This document shows, one piece after another, positions 9,702 through 20,254 of a DNA stretch of 22,741 nt. Where the stretch lies: assembly GCA_002221725.1 (NCBI GenBank), contig NJFT01000367.1, positions 1 through 22,741 of the forward strand, written 5' to 3'. Source of the stretch: Scedosporium boydii (lineage: Eukaryota > Ascomycota > Sordariomycetes > Microascales > Microascaceae). A program made the translations under genes and the position numbers. Under the pieces are notes generated by a model, which searched no databases, was not told the DNA's origin, and worked only from the letters and a program-made list of their open reading frames with translations. Every line of letters begins with the position of its first letter. The first letter of the stretch is position 1.

Positions 9702-12700
9702 ATGGACAGTCGGTCGACCGCGGCAGAATCGAAACATAGCTATTCTCCCGCCCACTGGCCGCACACTCCTCCTGTAGGCACGACGACCGCGAGTACCGTT
9801 GGTTCCTGTGCTCAGCCAGAGATCTCGGCTGGACCGTTGTCCGCCGGCATCGAATACTTGCCGCTCTTCCTCCCCCAACAAGCCACCTTCTTCCATCACC
9901 AGCAACTTCTTCAGTACAACAAACTCGTTTCCCCTGGCAGGGGCGGTGGACATCCCCAGCTCCCTGCCCAGGCCGCTTCCTCGCCACCCCATATCCAGAC
10001 TGCTCCCAAGCCTAGGTCGAGGTCGGCTTCCAAAGTGTCGAACAAAGATCACCCTACCAGTAAAGGCAATCAGGGAGGCCATGGGAATAGAGCAGCACAG
10101 AATACCGACAAGGGTCATAGAGCGGTTATAGCTAACAAAGACGCCCCGCCAAAAATGCCGCCAAAAAATCCAGACCTGTCCCACCCTCTCCCCGCGAGAC
10201 CAGCAGTCGCGGCCAGCCACAACCAGAACCATTCGAGCTCTGTCCCTTCCACGCCGCTCCAACACGCTCGCGGTTTCTCGTTCGAATCCCGGGAGCCATC
10301 CCCCAATGCGGCGAACAGCCATTCGCCCCGCTCGGCATATTCGGAGACGACCGCCCAGGTTCCGCCGCTCAAGCAGCTCCCTCCTAGGTTAGGAGGCTGC
10401 CAGTATGAAACTGCGCAGATGAATACGAGAAGGAGGATCCCTTACAGCATCGGTAACGAGAGGCTGGATCGGATTTCTCTGTCTACCGTAAAGAGTCGCC
10501 TGACAGAGGATGAAGAGCGAAAACTGACGACCGACATGCGAGAGCTTTACGACCGGTTACTGCCCACTGACGCAGTCGAGAAGAAGAGGAGGAAATTGGT
10601 TACGAAACTCGAAAAGATATTCAATGATGAGTGGCCGGGCCACGATATTCGAGTACATCTTTTCGGCTCTTCTGGGAACCTCTTGTGCTCCGACGATTCC
10701 GATGGTATGGTTGATGACTCGCTTTTCCAACCTTCGTTTTCTCGCTGTCTTGCTTTGTTGGCTAACATATTACTCAGTCGACATTTGCATCACGACGGAG
10801 TGGAAAGAGCTCGAGGGAGTCTGCATGATAGCGGAACTCCTCGCCAGACGTATGTATCTTCCAATTATAGGCACCTCACCGACTTCTCGGCGAAGTTGTG
10901 AGAACGGCTGTGGCCTCGAACAGCTCAACACTAACAAGAATCTTCAGGCGGCATGGAAAAGGTTGTTTGTATAGCACCGGCCAAGGTCCCCATTGTGAAG
11001 ATGTGGGACCCTGAACTGGGCCTGGCTTGTGACATGAACGTCAATAACACACTCGCCCTGGAAAATACGCGAATGGTGCGGACATATGTCGAGATTGATG
11101 AGCGGGTTCGGCCTCTTGCTATGATCGTGAAGTACTGGACAAGACGGAGGGTGGTTAATGATGCCGGTATTTATTCCTCATACTCTCTTCTCCAAAATCG
11201 CGCAAATTCATCTTGCTAACTTATTTTCCCCCTCCGATTCACCAGCTTTTGGTGGTACATTAAGTTCATATACGTGGATTTGTTTAGTTATCGCGTTCCT
11301 CCAGCTTCGAGATCCGCCAGTGCTCCCCGCACTCCATCAGCGCCCCCACCAGCGATTACGGAATAAGGACGGCGTTGAGAGTGTTTTCGCCGACGACTTG
11401 GATCAACTTCGCGGATTCGGAAAGAAGAACAAGTCCAGCCTTGGAGACCTGCTATTCGAATTTTTTAGGTTCTACGCCCACGAGTTCGACTATGATAGAC
11501 ATTCGCTATCGGTACGATTAGGGCATCTTTTGACCAAGAAGGAAAAGAACTGGCACCACGCGCTCAACAATAGACTCTGCATCGAGGAGCCATTCAATAC
11601 TACAAGGAATCTAGGGAATACCGCGGACGAGTACTCGTTCAAGGGCTTGCATCTCGAGCTTCGACGAGCCTTCGAGTTGATTTCTCAGGCGAAGTTGACT
11701 GAGTGCTGCGATCAGTACGTGTTTCCTAAGGAGGAAGAGCGCGTGTTCACGCAAACTCGGAAACCTCAGCCGATCCTCATGCGAAGTTCAAGCCAGACCC
11801 ATTCGGGTCGCGGAGGCCGTGGTTTTGGACGAGGAGGGAGGCATCAGAACAACCATTTCCGCGGAAACAATGCAAACAGGAGGGCGTCTTCTAGCGTCGC
11901 GTATGACGGTAATAGCCCGATGTATTCTCCGCACATGAACGGCCAGGATTTGTCGTGGTACAGTGGAGGGGCCTATGTGCCTCAAAACCCCTTGCAAGCC
12001 GCCCTTGCTATGCAACTTCAACCACAGCCGGATTTGCATGGCCTATTGTACCAATGGCAGGTCCATGCTTATCAGCAATCCCAACAGCAGACTTCCCAGC
12101 AGCAACAGTCGTCGCAGGGTCAACAGCAGCGTGTGCCGGGATCGTCTGGGCAAACCGACCGCTCGAGGACAAACTCGTTCGACAACCCGCCGCTCACCGC
12201 GCCCCTCCGCCCGGAACTTTTCGGCCTGTATGGAGTGTCTTTCCAACCGGGTCAGCCGTTCTATGCCCCCAGTCATGTGCCTCAAGTATATGGTACATAT
12301 CCATCCACCCCTGCGGCCACGACGGGGGCGCCAACGGAGTTTAGGAGGAGTCTACACCGGTCTAGTGCTGCCGCGGAGGCAGGTACATCAGGGGCTGGCA
12401 GTTCGCTTAGGTCGCAGTCGCAGCCTGCCTCGAGATCTGTACCAGCCGCCCAGCCCGGCAGTAGCAGTTTTTCTAGCACAGGACCGACACCGCCTAACGG
12501 GCTATCCATCTTCCCTCCACGGAATAATGCTAATGGCATACCCATCCCAAGCTTCATATCTGACGAGGCCGAGTTCGACGAAGGGCCGTCGCCCTCAACC
12601 AACGCAGCAGGTGATTCGCCGCCTTCCGAGGAGGGTGGGCATATGGGGGGGCCTTTCCTTTCCGAGACCTCGAGCCCCAGCAGACGAGTGACGAATGCGC

Positions 12701-13953
12701 CGAACGGTATTGCATTTGGGGATTTGCACCAGCCTGCTGCTGCTACTACTGCTACTACTGCTACAAGCCGCCGACACATGTCTACCGAGCTCCCCCAATC
12801 TGTTCTCGACCGAAGAATGAGAAGGGTATCACGATCGCCGTCTCCTGCCGCCGGTCACGCCAGGGCGCTATCTGTTGGCACGTCCTCACCATCGTCGTTG
12901 GGAAATAAGAGCACCCCCCGCCCTTTGGTCGTGAATGGCTCTTTGCTAAATCCCACTACGATTAACTCGCATCGTCAAACGGCTGCGCCAAGCCCAAGCG
13001 AGACGTATTCGTCGGGCGATTCTGTGTCGACTCGCCCGAGCACGACCTATGAGTCGGGCACTGAGTCTGAACTGACCCCAGTGCTTAGCAGCGCGACAAC
13101 CGAGCAGTCGTCTCTGTCTCTTCCTGAACAGCCTCCTGTGGTCGTTAATGGAACCAACACGGGAGCGACTGCAGTCACTGGTACTGCTCCCGCGACGGCG
13201 TCGCCTTCCATGCCATCGATGGGTCAATTGCAAATGATGGACGAGCCTTCGTTCAAAGAGCGACTAGCCATGATGAATCCTGGCCCTGCTCCTGCGTACG
13301 GTGTGCCTTCTTACTTCTATCAGCCCGAGCTGTCAATGAACCAGAGGTATACTTCATCAACTCGGCAGCGGGTTTTACCTAGACAACAGCAGAGCGGAAT
13401 AATCGCGCCGCTCGATCTTGCTATTGACTATAAGGCCGGCGGTTCCTCAGGACAGCTAGATTTCCAGCACCTATCCCCGGTTTACGAAAATCGAACTCCT
13501 CCAGCGGCTCCAACCCGGAGGCCCGACCATCCGACAAAGGGCGACCGTCAAGGGCACGCGGCGGGGTCGAGGGGTCAAGGATCCGAAGGTGCAGGCAGAG
13601 CAGGAGGACTAAGTAAACCCAATGATGCTGGTGACACCGCCGCATTGCATGACTTGAAGCAGCCTGCCGGAGTCGGCCGCCAGTCCCAATACAAGTCAAG
13701 TCGGGCGTCGCAACCGGGCCACCAGTCGAGCAAGTCTCAAACGGTAAACCGATTTCCGGGCGAGGGCCAAGAAGCTGGGGGACCAAGGGAATCGGAGGGC
13801 CGCACTCACCGAAACGACGTCGTAAATGGCGATGGCGGATGGCAGAGAGCTGGCAAATACCGTAAGAAGGGAGGCGATCACAAGAACCAGGGCAGTGGAA
13901 TGACCCAAAGCGAGGCGCCACCCAAGCACAGCTCTGAGCGAAAGGGCGGTTGA
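9702..13953 (+). CDS. Cid1/Cut-family non-canonical RNA terminal nucleotidyltransferase
   Basis: Template-independent enzyme that adds nucleotides to RNA 3' ends (TENT family: poly(U)/CUCU-tagging enzymes), expected to promote RNA decay in the cytoplasm. Exons: 9702-10704, 10778-10849, 10948-11166, 11246-13953. Introns are 73, 98 and 79 nt, each GT...AG with a CTAAC branch point. The product is 1333 residues. Residues 1-240 are disordered (Ser/Pro/Gln/His). The catalytic region follows: GSSGNLLCSDDSDVD (322-336) with metal-binding D334 and D336, the third Asp D387 in LACDMNVNN, GGTLSSYTW (434-442), then the PAP-associated domain with SLGDLLFEFFRFY (496-508) and EEPFNTTRNLGNT (545-557). R552 replaces the UTP-selecting His336 of S. 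pombe Cid1. After about residue 620 come an RGG/FGRGG patch (about 11800-11880), a Gln-rich stretch (about 12050-12135) and a basic C-terminus. The start is the first ATG after the in-frame stop at 9603. The protein is about three times the length of Cid1 (405 residues). The family is certain; whether it corresponds to Aspergillus CutA, CutB or another paralogue is not settled here. Confidence 0.93.
12073..12130 (+). repeat. glutamine-codon-rich tract inside the nucleotidyltransferase gene
   Basis: A CAG/CAA-rich segment encoding QQSQQQTSQQQQSSQGQQQ within the disordered tail. Mixed codon use suggests an old, fairly stable tract rather than a recent expansion. Such tails often drive assembly into RNP granules, which is an inference here. 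Confidence 0.75.
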
Positions 13954-16154
13954 GAGACTTGCCCGTTACGTTCTCGAGACTAGCGTTGGCCAACGAGAAG
14001 AAATGGGCGTGGGGGACCGGACGGGCGAGCCTTGGCGAGGCCTACCCGCTGTCTATTCCAGCCGTGTCTTCTCTAGTTTGGTATATGTGTCCTCTCTCTC
14101 TCTTCCCTCGCGGCCTTGCGTGCCCGACCCATCCTCTTACTTTTGAGCAGCGAAGTGTATTCTTGGATACGGTACCTGGATGTGGTGTAGATGTACTCCA
14201 CACTTCGCACACCAGAACACATCACATAGCGACTCTCCAATTTAGGGCATTCGATGCACCTAGGCGGCGAGCTACAGGCGGGAATCGGAATTATCTCGAG
14301 GATATTAGCCAACCAGGCACTGCACAGCGACCCAGCAGAGGCAGTAGCTAAGTCGTGGTCAACTTCAACAAGCGGATAGAGAGTCACAATTATCTTCATG
14401 GGGACTTTGGCGTTGAAGAAGGCTTATCGACTATCCTTTTTTTCATTGTGTTCGTGGGTCGGGAAAATAGCGCTTCCGACAGTGAAGCGGTTTACAAGCG
14501 TGGAGTAAGAAGACGGGAATATCCTGTTCTCAACTCAACACACGAAATGCGGACAGGGGCGGTGTGTGGTTTCTCACGTTTGGTTCATGAGGGGGCAAAC
14601 AAAGACTTAGAGTGGTATAGGCATGTGAAGACTTATCGGAATTGGACATACAGGTTTGTGTAGAGGTTATGGACATAGGAAATGACGGACAGAAAACGGA
14701 AAATTACGAAGTGGTTCTTATACATGTTGTTTCTCACAGCCTCGACAAACCCTTGGGGGTTTTTTCTTTTTGCTTTATTTCATTTTTCGCGAGCTTTGCA
14801 TCCCCATCGGGCAGTGTTCTGGTTTGGCGTGTGTTCTTTCTTGTGTGTTTGTCTCGTGTGCGGCTAGGTTTGGCGTTTGCTCCATTTTCATCGAATCAGC
14901 CTTGTTCCTATTTTTCTGCGGCTTGGGGAGGCTTGGAAGGAGGATATCACGGCTGGCAGTTGGAAGGACTCTTGTTTCTTCTTGTTTTACTTACCACTTG
15001 TTGTATTCATCCGTGGGGTTGATCGGTCTATGCATCGGCATCAGCGGCTTTACATTGTGGAAAGAAGGGTCGACGGGATGGGAGAGGACATCAATGGATA
15101 TATACCAGCAGGCAGCAAGCAGGCAGAGGATGCTAGGGTTAGCTACGGGGCTACTGTCTATATTGCGGGAGACCTTGTCGGGGCCATGGTGGTGTGAAGG
15201 CACCAGGAAGAAAAGAAGAGGGGAGTCTGCAATCCTCTCGACTCGACCAACCCAGCTTGGCTTCTTCTACTTCTTCTTTTGCCCCTTCTTCCGACTTGTT
15301 TTACTGTATCATCAAATGCATGGAACAAAACAAGGGTGCAGGGTACGGCGTGGGTTTGTTACTAGGAACATAGCACAATAAATAGAGGGTAAGCGTTATT
15401 GGTACTTTACGCAGAATTACGAAGTAAAGATCTATGGCGGAGTACGAAGTAGCTCAGTCTTGATATTGGTTATCCTCGTAAGGGCAACCCTTTCTCTCTC
15501 TCTTATTGATTATTATTATTATTATTATTATTTCCATTTCCCCCCTGTCCTTCACGACAAAGTTATCAATGCGTTGATGGCTCCAACGAAGAATCGAGTA
15601 TCGAGTCAGCGGCCCGTCTTTTTTTGGTTTGCCTGTTGCCTAGACCTCGTGCTGGCTCTCTCGTATCGATGGGAGGGCGGGGGAGTCGATCCTCCCTATA
15701 GGGCGGAAGTCGCATCGTATTTTAACAAAAAAACAGAAGGCTGAGGAGAAATAAAGTCCGAGTGCCAGGAGACCACCAACAAGATCACAAGACCCCTGTC
15801 GGACCCTGGCCTCCCCGCCTCTCCATCAATGTCAGCCCGCATATCAGCCGTGTTGTTGGCGGCGCATGGACGAGAGGTTCGGGTTTCCATCTCCACCTCC
15901 TCTCCTCCTTGTCTCCCTGGAGAGGGTTTTTGCCCTCCGATCAATGATTGCTTTATACAAAATATATATCTATTGTCTGGCGTTCATTTGAGCTTTATGT
16001 TTATTTTTGAGCTGTTGTCTCCTACGCGCCGAAACGAGTCAAACTGCGAGTGACCGTCGAGTAACTTAACCCGCCTTGGGGCGGTTGATGCGAGGAAGAA
16101 CGGAGCCGGAATAGGACGCGACCTGGCGACTTCGAAGACAAAAAATCGGGGATT
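13954..16154. other. 2.2 kb intergenic spacer
   Basis: It holds the 3' untranslated region of the upstream gene and the promoter/leader of the next. AATAAA occurs at 15377-15382 and 15750-15755, but fungal polyadenylation signals are loose, so these are weak hints. T/C-rich stretches lie around 14750-14900 and 15255-15310. Three copies of the TACGAAGT core occur (14705, 15418, 15443). Open frames on both strands (for example 14770-15381 plus and 14073-14399 minus) have no recognisable domain and I leave them uncalled. Confidence 0.6.
15509..15532. repeat. (ATT)8 microsatellite
   Basis: Eight perfect ATT units in the spacer upstream of the BTB/F-box-like gene. Confidence 0.9.
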
Positions 16155-19011
16155 ATGCCCGGAACCGTGAAAGCGAATATTGGAATTCGAAGAACTACGA
16201 AGGATACCTCCATAGCAAATTCCCACGACGCCATTTGCCTCGCACGTCCCGGTCGTAACGACAAGATGTCCCTGGTAACGACCACCCTCACACAGAGACG
16301 AACGAGCGAGCCACCCCCGGGACGAGTCCTCTCCTCACAAGACACAAACACCGCAGGAACGGAGCAACAGAAAGCAGTATGGAAACTACAAGGCGGAAGC
16401 ATAATAGTGAGCTCCACGCCCGACGAAAACAGACGGCGTCTCCGCGCGCTCATGTCGCGCGTGAAATGGGCCACGAAGGAGAGCGAGACGCTAGCGGAGG
16501 CCTTCAACGCCTTCGAAGGGGTCGTGGTCGATTGCCGTGTGCTCTGCGAGGCTGTCGTGGACTTTGAGGTCAAGAAGAGGGGCGGGAGTAGGAGTGCGAG
16601 CGGGGCCGCTGTGGTGTTGATGGAGGGGGGTCGCGAGGTGCAGTTTAGCGATTGGGTGGCGAAGGTGTTGGAACGATCGCCGGGGTTGATGGAGGTGAGG
16701 GATTGGAGGGATACGTTGGGGAGGTTGATAGCGAGGTATCGGGAGGCTCTTGATGAGGAGGTGCCGGAGGTTGATGTCTCTGATTTGGAGTCGGAGGCGA
16801 GTTTCGCATCGAGTAATTCGGCGTCGCCCAATGTGAGTATTAACGTGGTGGTGTTTGGCGTTGCGGACAACTCAGATGAGTATCGCTAACGGCCATCAGC
16901 CATCGCCGCAGGAGCAGCTTAAAACTGAATACCGCGCCATCCAGGAAGCATGGTCCTACGTTCACAAACTGCTCACGTTTCGCGACGAAGAGTCCCCCGA
17001 CGACATAACCCCTCAGGAACTGTCAGCCCAGTCGACCGGGAAGCGATCGGATGAGAATAGCGAGGAGGCGTCAAGTAAACCTTTGGCGGGCCTCGCTAAT
17101 GCGGCGGTGGATAGAGTTGTCGTGCTGAGGGGTGCTGAACGGCCAGCCAGCCAGGCCACCGTCAAATCAGAGAAGCCCATCACCCAAAGGTACGACATAT
17201 CTACCCGAGGAGATACCATTCTTGAATTCCCCATAGCGCCAGACGACGCCTCAAACCCAACCAGCTCCTCCAACACCTTCCGCCGCAAGGCCAGTTTCAG
17301 GGTGTCATCCCACATCCTCTCCGAAGTATCACTAGTATTCGCACAACTCTTCAGCAAAGCACCCCTAGGCGGCCGAAAACGAGACGAGGATTTCCAGGGC
17401 CCCTACCCGCGAGCCAAGGGCCACGTCAATAAGGGAGGCCAGCAGATCAGAGTCTACCGCATGCCGCCCATCAGCGCGGTTGAGGTCAGCCCGCTCGAAA
17501 TCCTCATGCACGCGGCGCACATGCACAACGAGCAGGTCCCCCGCACGATCGATTTCCAGCGATTCGTCACCATCGCCGAGCTGTGCTTCAGGCTGCAGTG
17601 CACGTCGCCGCTTGAGGTGGTCGTCGAGATGCGATGGCTGCCAGACTGGGTGCACATGGGGGGCGAGGCGATGCCGGATGGGCTTCTGCTGATCAGCTAT
17701 GTTTTTGGGAGCCGTGGGTTGTTTACGCGGATGACCAAGTCGGCGATCCTGAACATTGTTAATGAGGAAGAGCTGGAGGGGAAGCGCTGGCCGAAGGAGC
17801 TGAAGGAGAAGATATGGGCGGTGCGGAATGCTAAGATGGAGCAGGTTTACGCGTGCTGTGTCTCTACTGTTCAGGAATATCTGCGGCCTCCTACGCAGCC
17901 GATGATTAGCGAGACGCCGTCAAACGACCCTTCACATCGCGCATCCATCTTTGATGTTCCGGTGTCATCTACCGCAACTTCATCCCCGGGATCCTGGGGG
18001 TCGTCGTCACCCCAAGCTGGACCAGGTATTCCCCAGTTCCGGCCGTTTCGACCGTTTCTATCGAGCTCGCCCCGTTGTCCCAAGGGCAGCCACGAGTGCG
18101 ATGGCGCCAATCTCGGCTATTTAATGATTGTCATGTCGGAGCTCCAGCTCCTTCCTCTAATCATGAACCCGACTGCGCTAGCACACATGTCCGACCCTAG
18201 ATCAAAACAGGGACCAACGCTCCCGCGCAGGAGCTTGGCCGAGCTAGTTCGGATCATGCAGAACATACCGAGCCCGCCCAACCCGGTTCACAAGGGTGTG
18301 TGCGATCCCATACCGGCTTTCCGCGCCGCCGTTATCGATATCTACAACAGCCTTTTGGGGTTGACGCTGTTTGATGTTACGGGAAAGCATGGCTACGTTT
18401 TGTCTCGGGAATACGCCACGGAGCCGCAGAAGAGCCTTTTGCCCGTCTCTGTGGCCGAAGTTCCGCAGCATTCTGGAACAGGATCAGAATCGCGGAACGT
18501 GCCGGAGAGAGTTGTACTAGGGATTTTACGCCATCTGAGCGTCGTGAAAGATATCAGCGCCCTTGCCATGGCGAACAAGACCTTTTATGCGACGTATAAG
18601 AAGCACGAATCTACCCTTCTTAACCAGTTAGGCAACAACAAAGCAGAGAACAAGGCGACGGGTAGTAAGAACGTCGCACTCGGGCCGTCGTTGCCGCTTG
18701 AGGACATCCTCACCGAAGAGGAAGCGCGAAGAATCATATGGCCGGATTCTCCGTTGCCGGAACCTGAGCCGGACGTCGAGCTGTCTGATATCAAGGGGAA
18801 GAACCCGATAGTTGTGATGGCGCCATCGTCGAATGGAAGAGCTCCGCTACCGGAGGGTTCGAGGGAGAAGTTTAGAGCGGAAGACGCGCTGTTTACGGAG
18901 GAGAAGATGCTCTGCGTGATGGATACGAAGCAGTTGACCATTGAGCATGATAACTATGTGGGGATGTACAAGGAGCAGAAGATGGATGAGCAAGTTCAAG
19001 TCTGGATCTAG
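16155..19011 (+). CDS. BTB/POZ-like and F-box-like domain protein
   Basis: Exons 16155-16832 and 16900-19011. The 67-nt intron is GTGAGT...CTAACGGCCATCAG and keeps the frame (226 codons, then 703 plus stop), giving 929 residues. A stop at 16086 closes the upstream frame. The ATG at 16266 (protein starting MSLVTTTL) is an equally good start and would give 892 residues. Residues about 323-500 read like a fungal BTB/POZ domain: GDTILEF, then VSSHILSEVSLVFAQLFSK near 361-379, a hydrophobic helix VSPLEILMHAAHMH, and a TIAELCFRLQC helix followed by a WLPDW segment. Near residues 758-805, RNVPERVVLGILRHLSVVKD and the following ALAMANKTFYATYKKHE resemble an F-box. Residues about 55-225 form a charged helical N-terminal region of unknown type, and a Ser/Pro-rich linker lies around residues 570-620. 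BTB and F-box modules usually recruit substrates to cullin ubiquitin ligases; that role is inferred here. No catalytic motif or membrane segment is seen. The gene structure is firm, the domain calls are moderate. Confidence 0.85.
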
Positions 19012-20254
19012 CCTTTTCTTTTTTCTCTCTCATTTCTTTTAGCATTTGGAGTATTGTTGGCTTAGGCAAGGATATTCGGGCTCTTCTTGGCATTTGATGG
19101 AAACTGAGATGGGCATTGCCATCTCGCGTGTATAATATAGGACGACCTGATGTGTATATGATTATTGGTAGCGCACAACATGAAATATCGGAACACAACA
19201 AGCAATGAACATTGAAGTATCATGTATTAAACACCAACCAGCAGTGTTTCACAAAGGAAGGCACAATGACGATGACAGGGGCAGCGCCATGGATCTAGAC
19301 CACCTCGAGGGCTGAACCGGAGGCCATGCGCGTTGTTCATGCCCTATGAAGTACAACTACGAAGTACAACTGCTCACCGGTTTGGGCTGCGTCTGTGGTT
19401 CCACTGGAAGGAGCACATGGATCAATACATCCGCTAGAGCATGTGAAGGCACCCGACATCAATTAACCTAGAGATAATGTTAAGGCCGAGACTTAGCTGG
19501 ACTGGAATGTAGCGCGGGGGTTGCTGAGGTACCTTGTCTGACTCTCACCATGTTCACTTTCGATCAGGCAGGAACCCCCGCCACCTCAGACAAAGAAAAT
19601 TCCAAAGCTTACGGCCCGACCGAGAGGGAAGCGCAGGAAGGCGCCAAGTGCAGAAAGTTTATTGTTGTTTTATCAAGATGCCACTAAGACATTCATCAGG
19701 GCCAGAGGGCAAGAGAAGAAGGGGCTAGCACGTGGTTATTGGAGTATACCGTTCAAAACGTCAGCTACCAACATCAACGTACGATCTTTGGTTTCAAACG
19801 GAGGTTGACTAGATGTTCTATCAATCAGTCTAGAACCAAATCTTGATCAAGTTTGGTCCTATTCGCCTCTGTCCACCCTCCACAAATCAACTAGCCCGGA
19901 AGCTGGTTTTGCCCCTCGCCAGGCTGCTCCAGCTCAAACCCGGGCGGGTCTAAAAAGTCGCCCCACTGAGTCATCGCCGTCGCTGTTGACACACCCGGAT
20001 TTGGTTAAAGCGCACAGCCCCACGTTTGGTTCATTGTCACTATTTATACAAAGTAAGCGCCTGGCTTTGCCTGCACTATATAAAAGACGTGCACAAAAAC
20101 ATAATAAAACCCCGCGCCCCGCGCTCACATTTAAACTCGTCCATCACACCAACACTACAAACCAACTCCTCAACTCTCTAGCGGACAGAACAAATTTCGT
20201 TCGACTGAACATCTATTCGAATTACAAACCAAAGTCCTTCAAACACAAATCAAT
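19012..20254. other. 1.2 kb intergenic spacer with the eIF1A promoter
   Basis: The left part is the 3' untranslated region of the BTB/F-box-like gene, with a T/C-rich patch directly after the stop codon. The middle holds a 13-bp tandem repeat (19348-19370). The right part, from about 19900, is the promoter and leader of eIF1A. Open frames here are short and unconvincing, and no RNA gene was recognised. Confidence 0.6.
20077..20086 (+). promoter_or_regulatory. TATA box of the eIF1A gene
   Basis: TATATAAAAG is a near-perfect TATA element 169 nt upstream of the eIF1A start codon. It is followed by an A/C-rich, G-poor leader with many ACA/CAA steps up to the ATG, typical of strongly expressed fungal translation genes. 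The transcription start would be expected about 30-60 nt downstream. Confidence 0.65.

Noticed and set aside
10279..10292. GTTCGAATCCCGGG resembling a tRNA B box
   Set aside because: Inside a coding exon, with no T-stem pairing and no cloverleaf.
9489..10322. 277-codon open frame on the minus strand
   Set aside because: It lies antisense to the leader and first exon of the nucleotidyltransferase, is Arg/Gly/Trp-rich as expected of a shadow frame, and shows no domain.
15130..15142. CTAGGGTTAG resembling a telomere repeat
   Set aside because: Only a single imperfect copy; chance occurrence.
14770..15381. 203-codon hydrophobic plus-strand frame
   Set aside because: Its Phe/Leu/Cys richness comes from T-rich untranslated sequence, with no recognisable domain and no splice structure.
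16022..16870. 282-codon open frame on the minus strand
   Set aside because: Antisense to exon 1 of the BTB/F-box-like gene. The plus strand has a proper intron with branch point and continues into a 2.1 kb exon, so the plus strand is the coding one.
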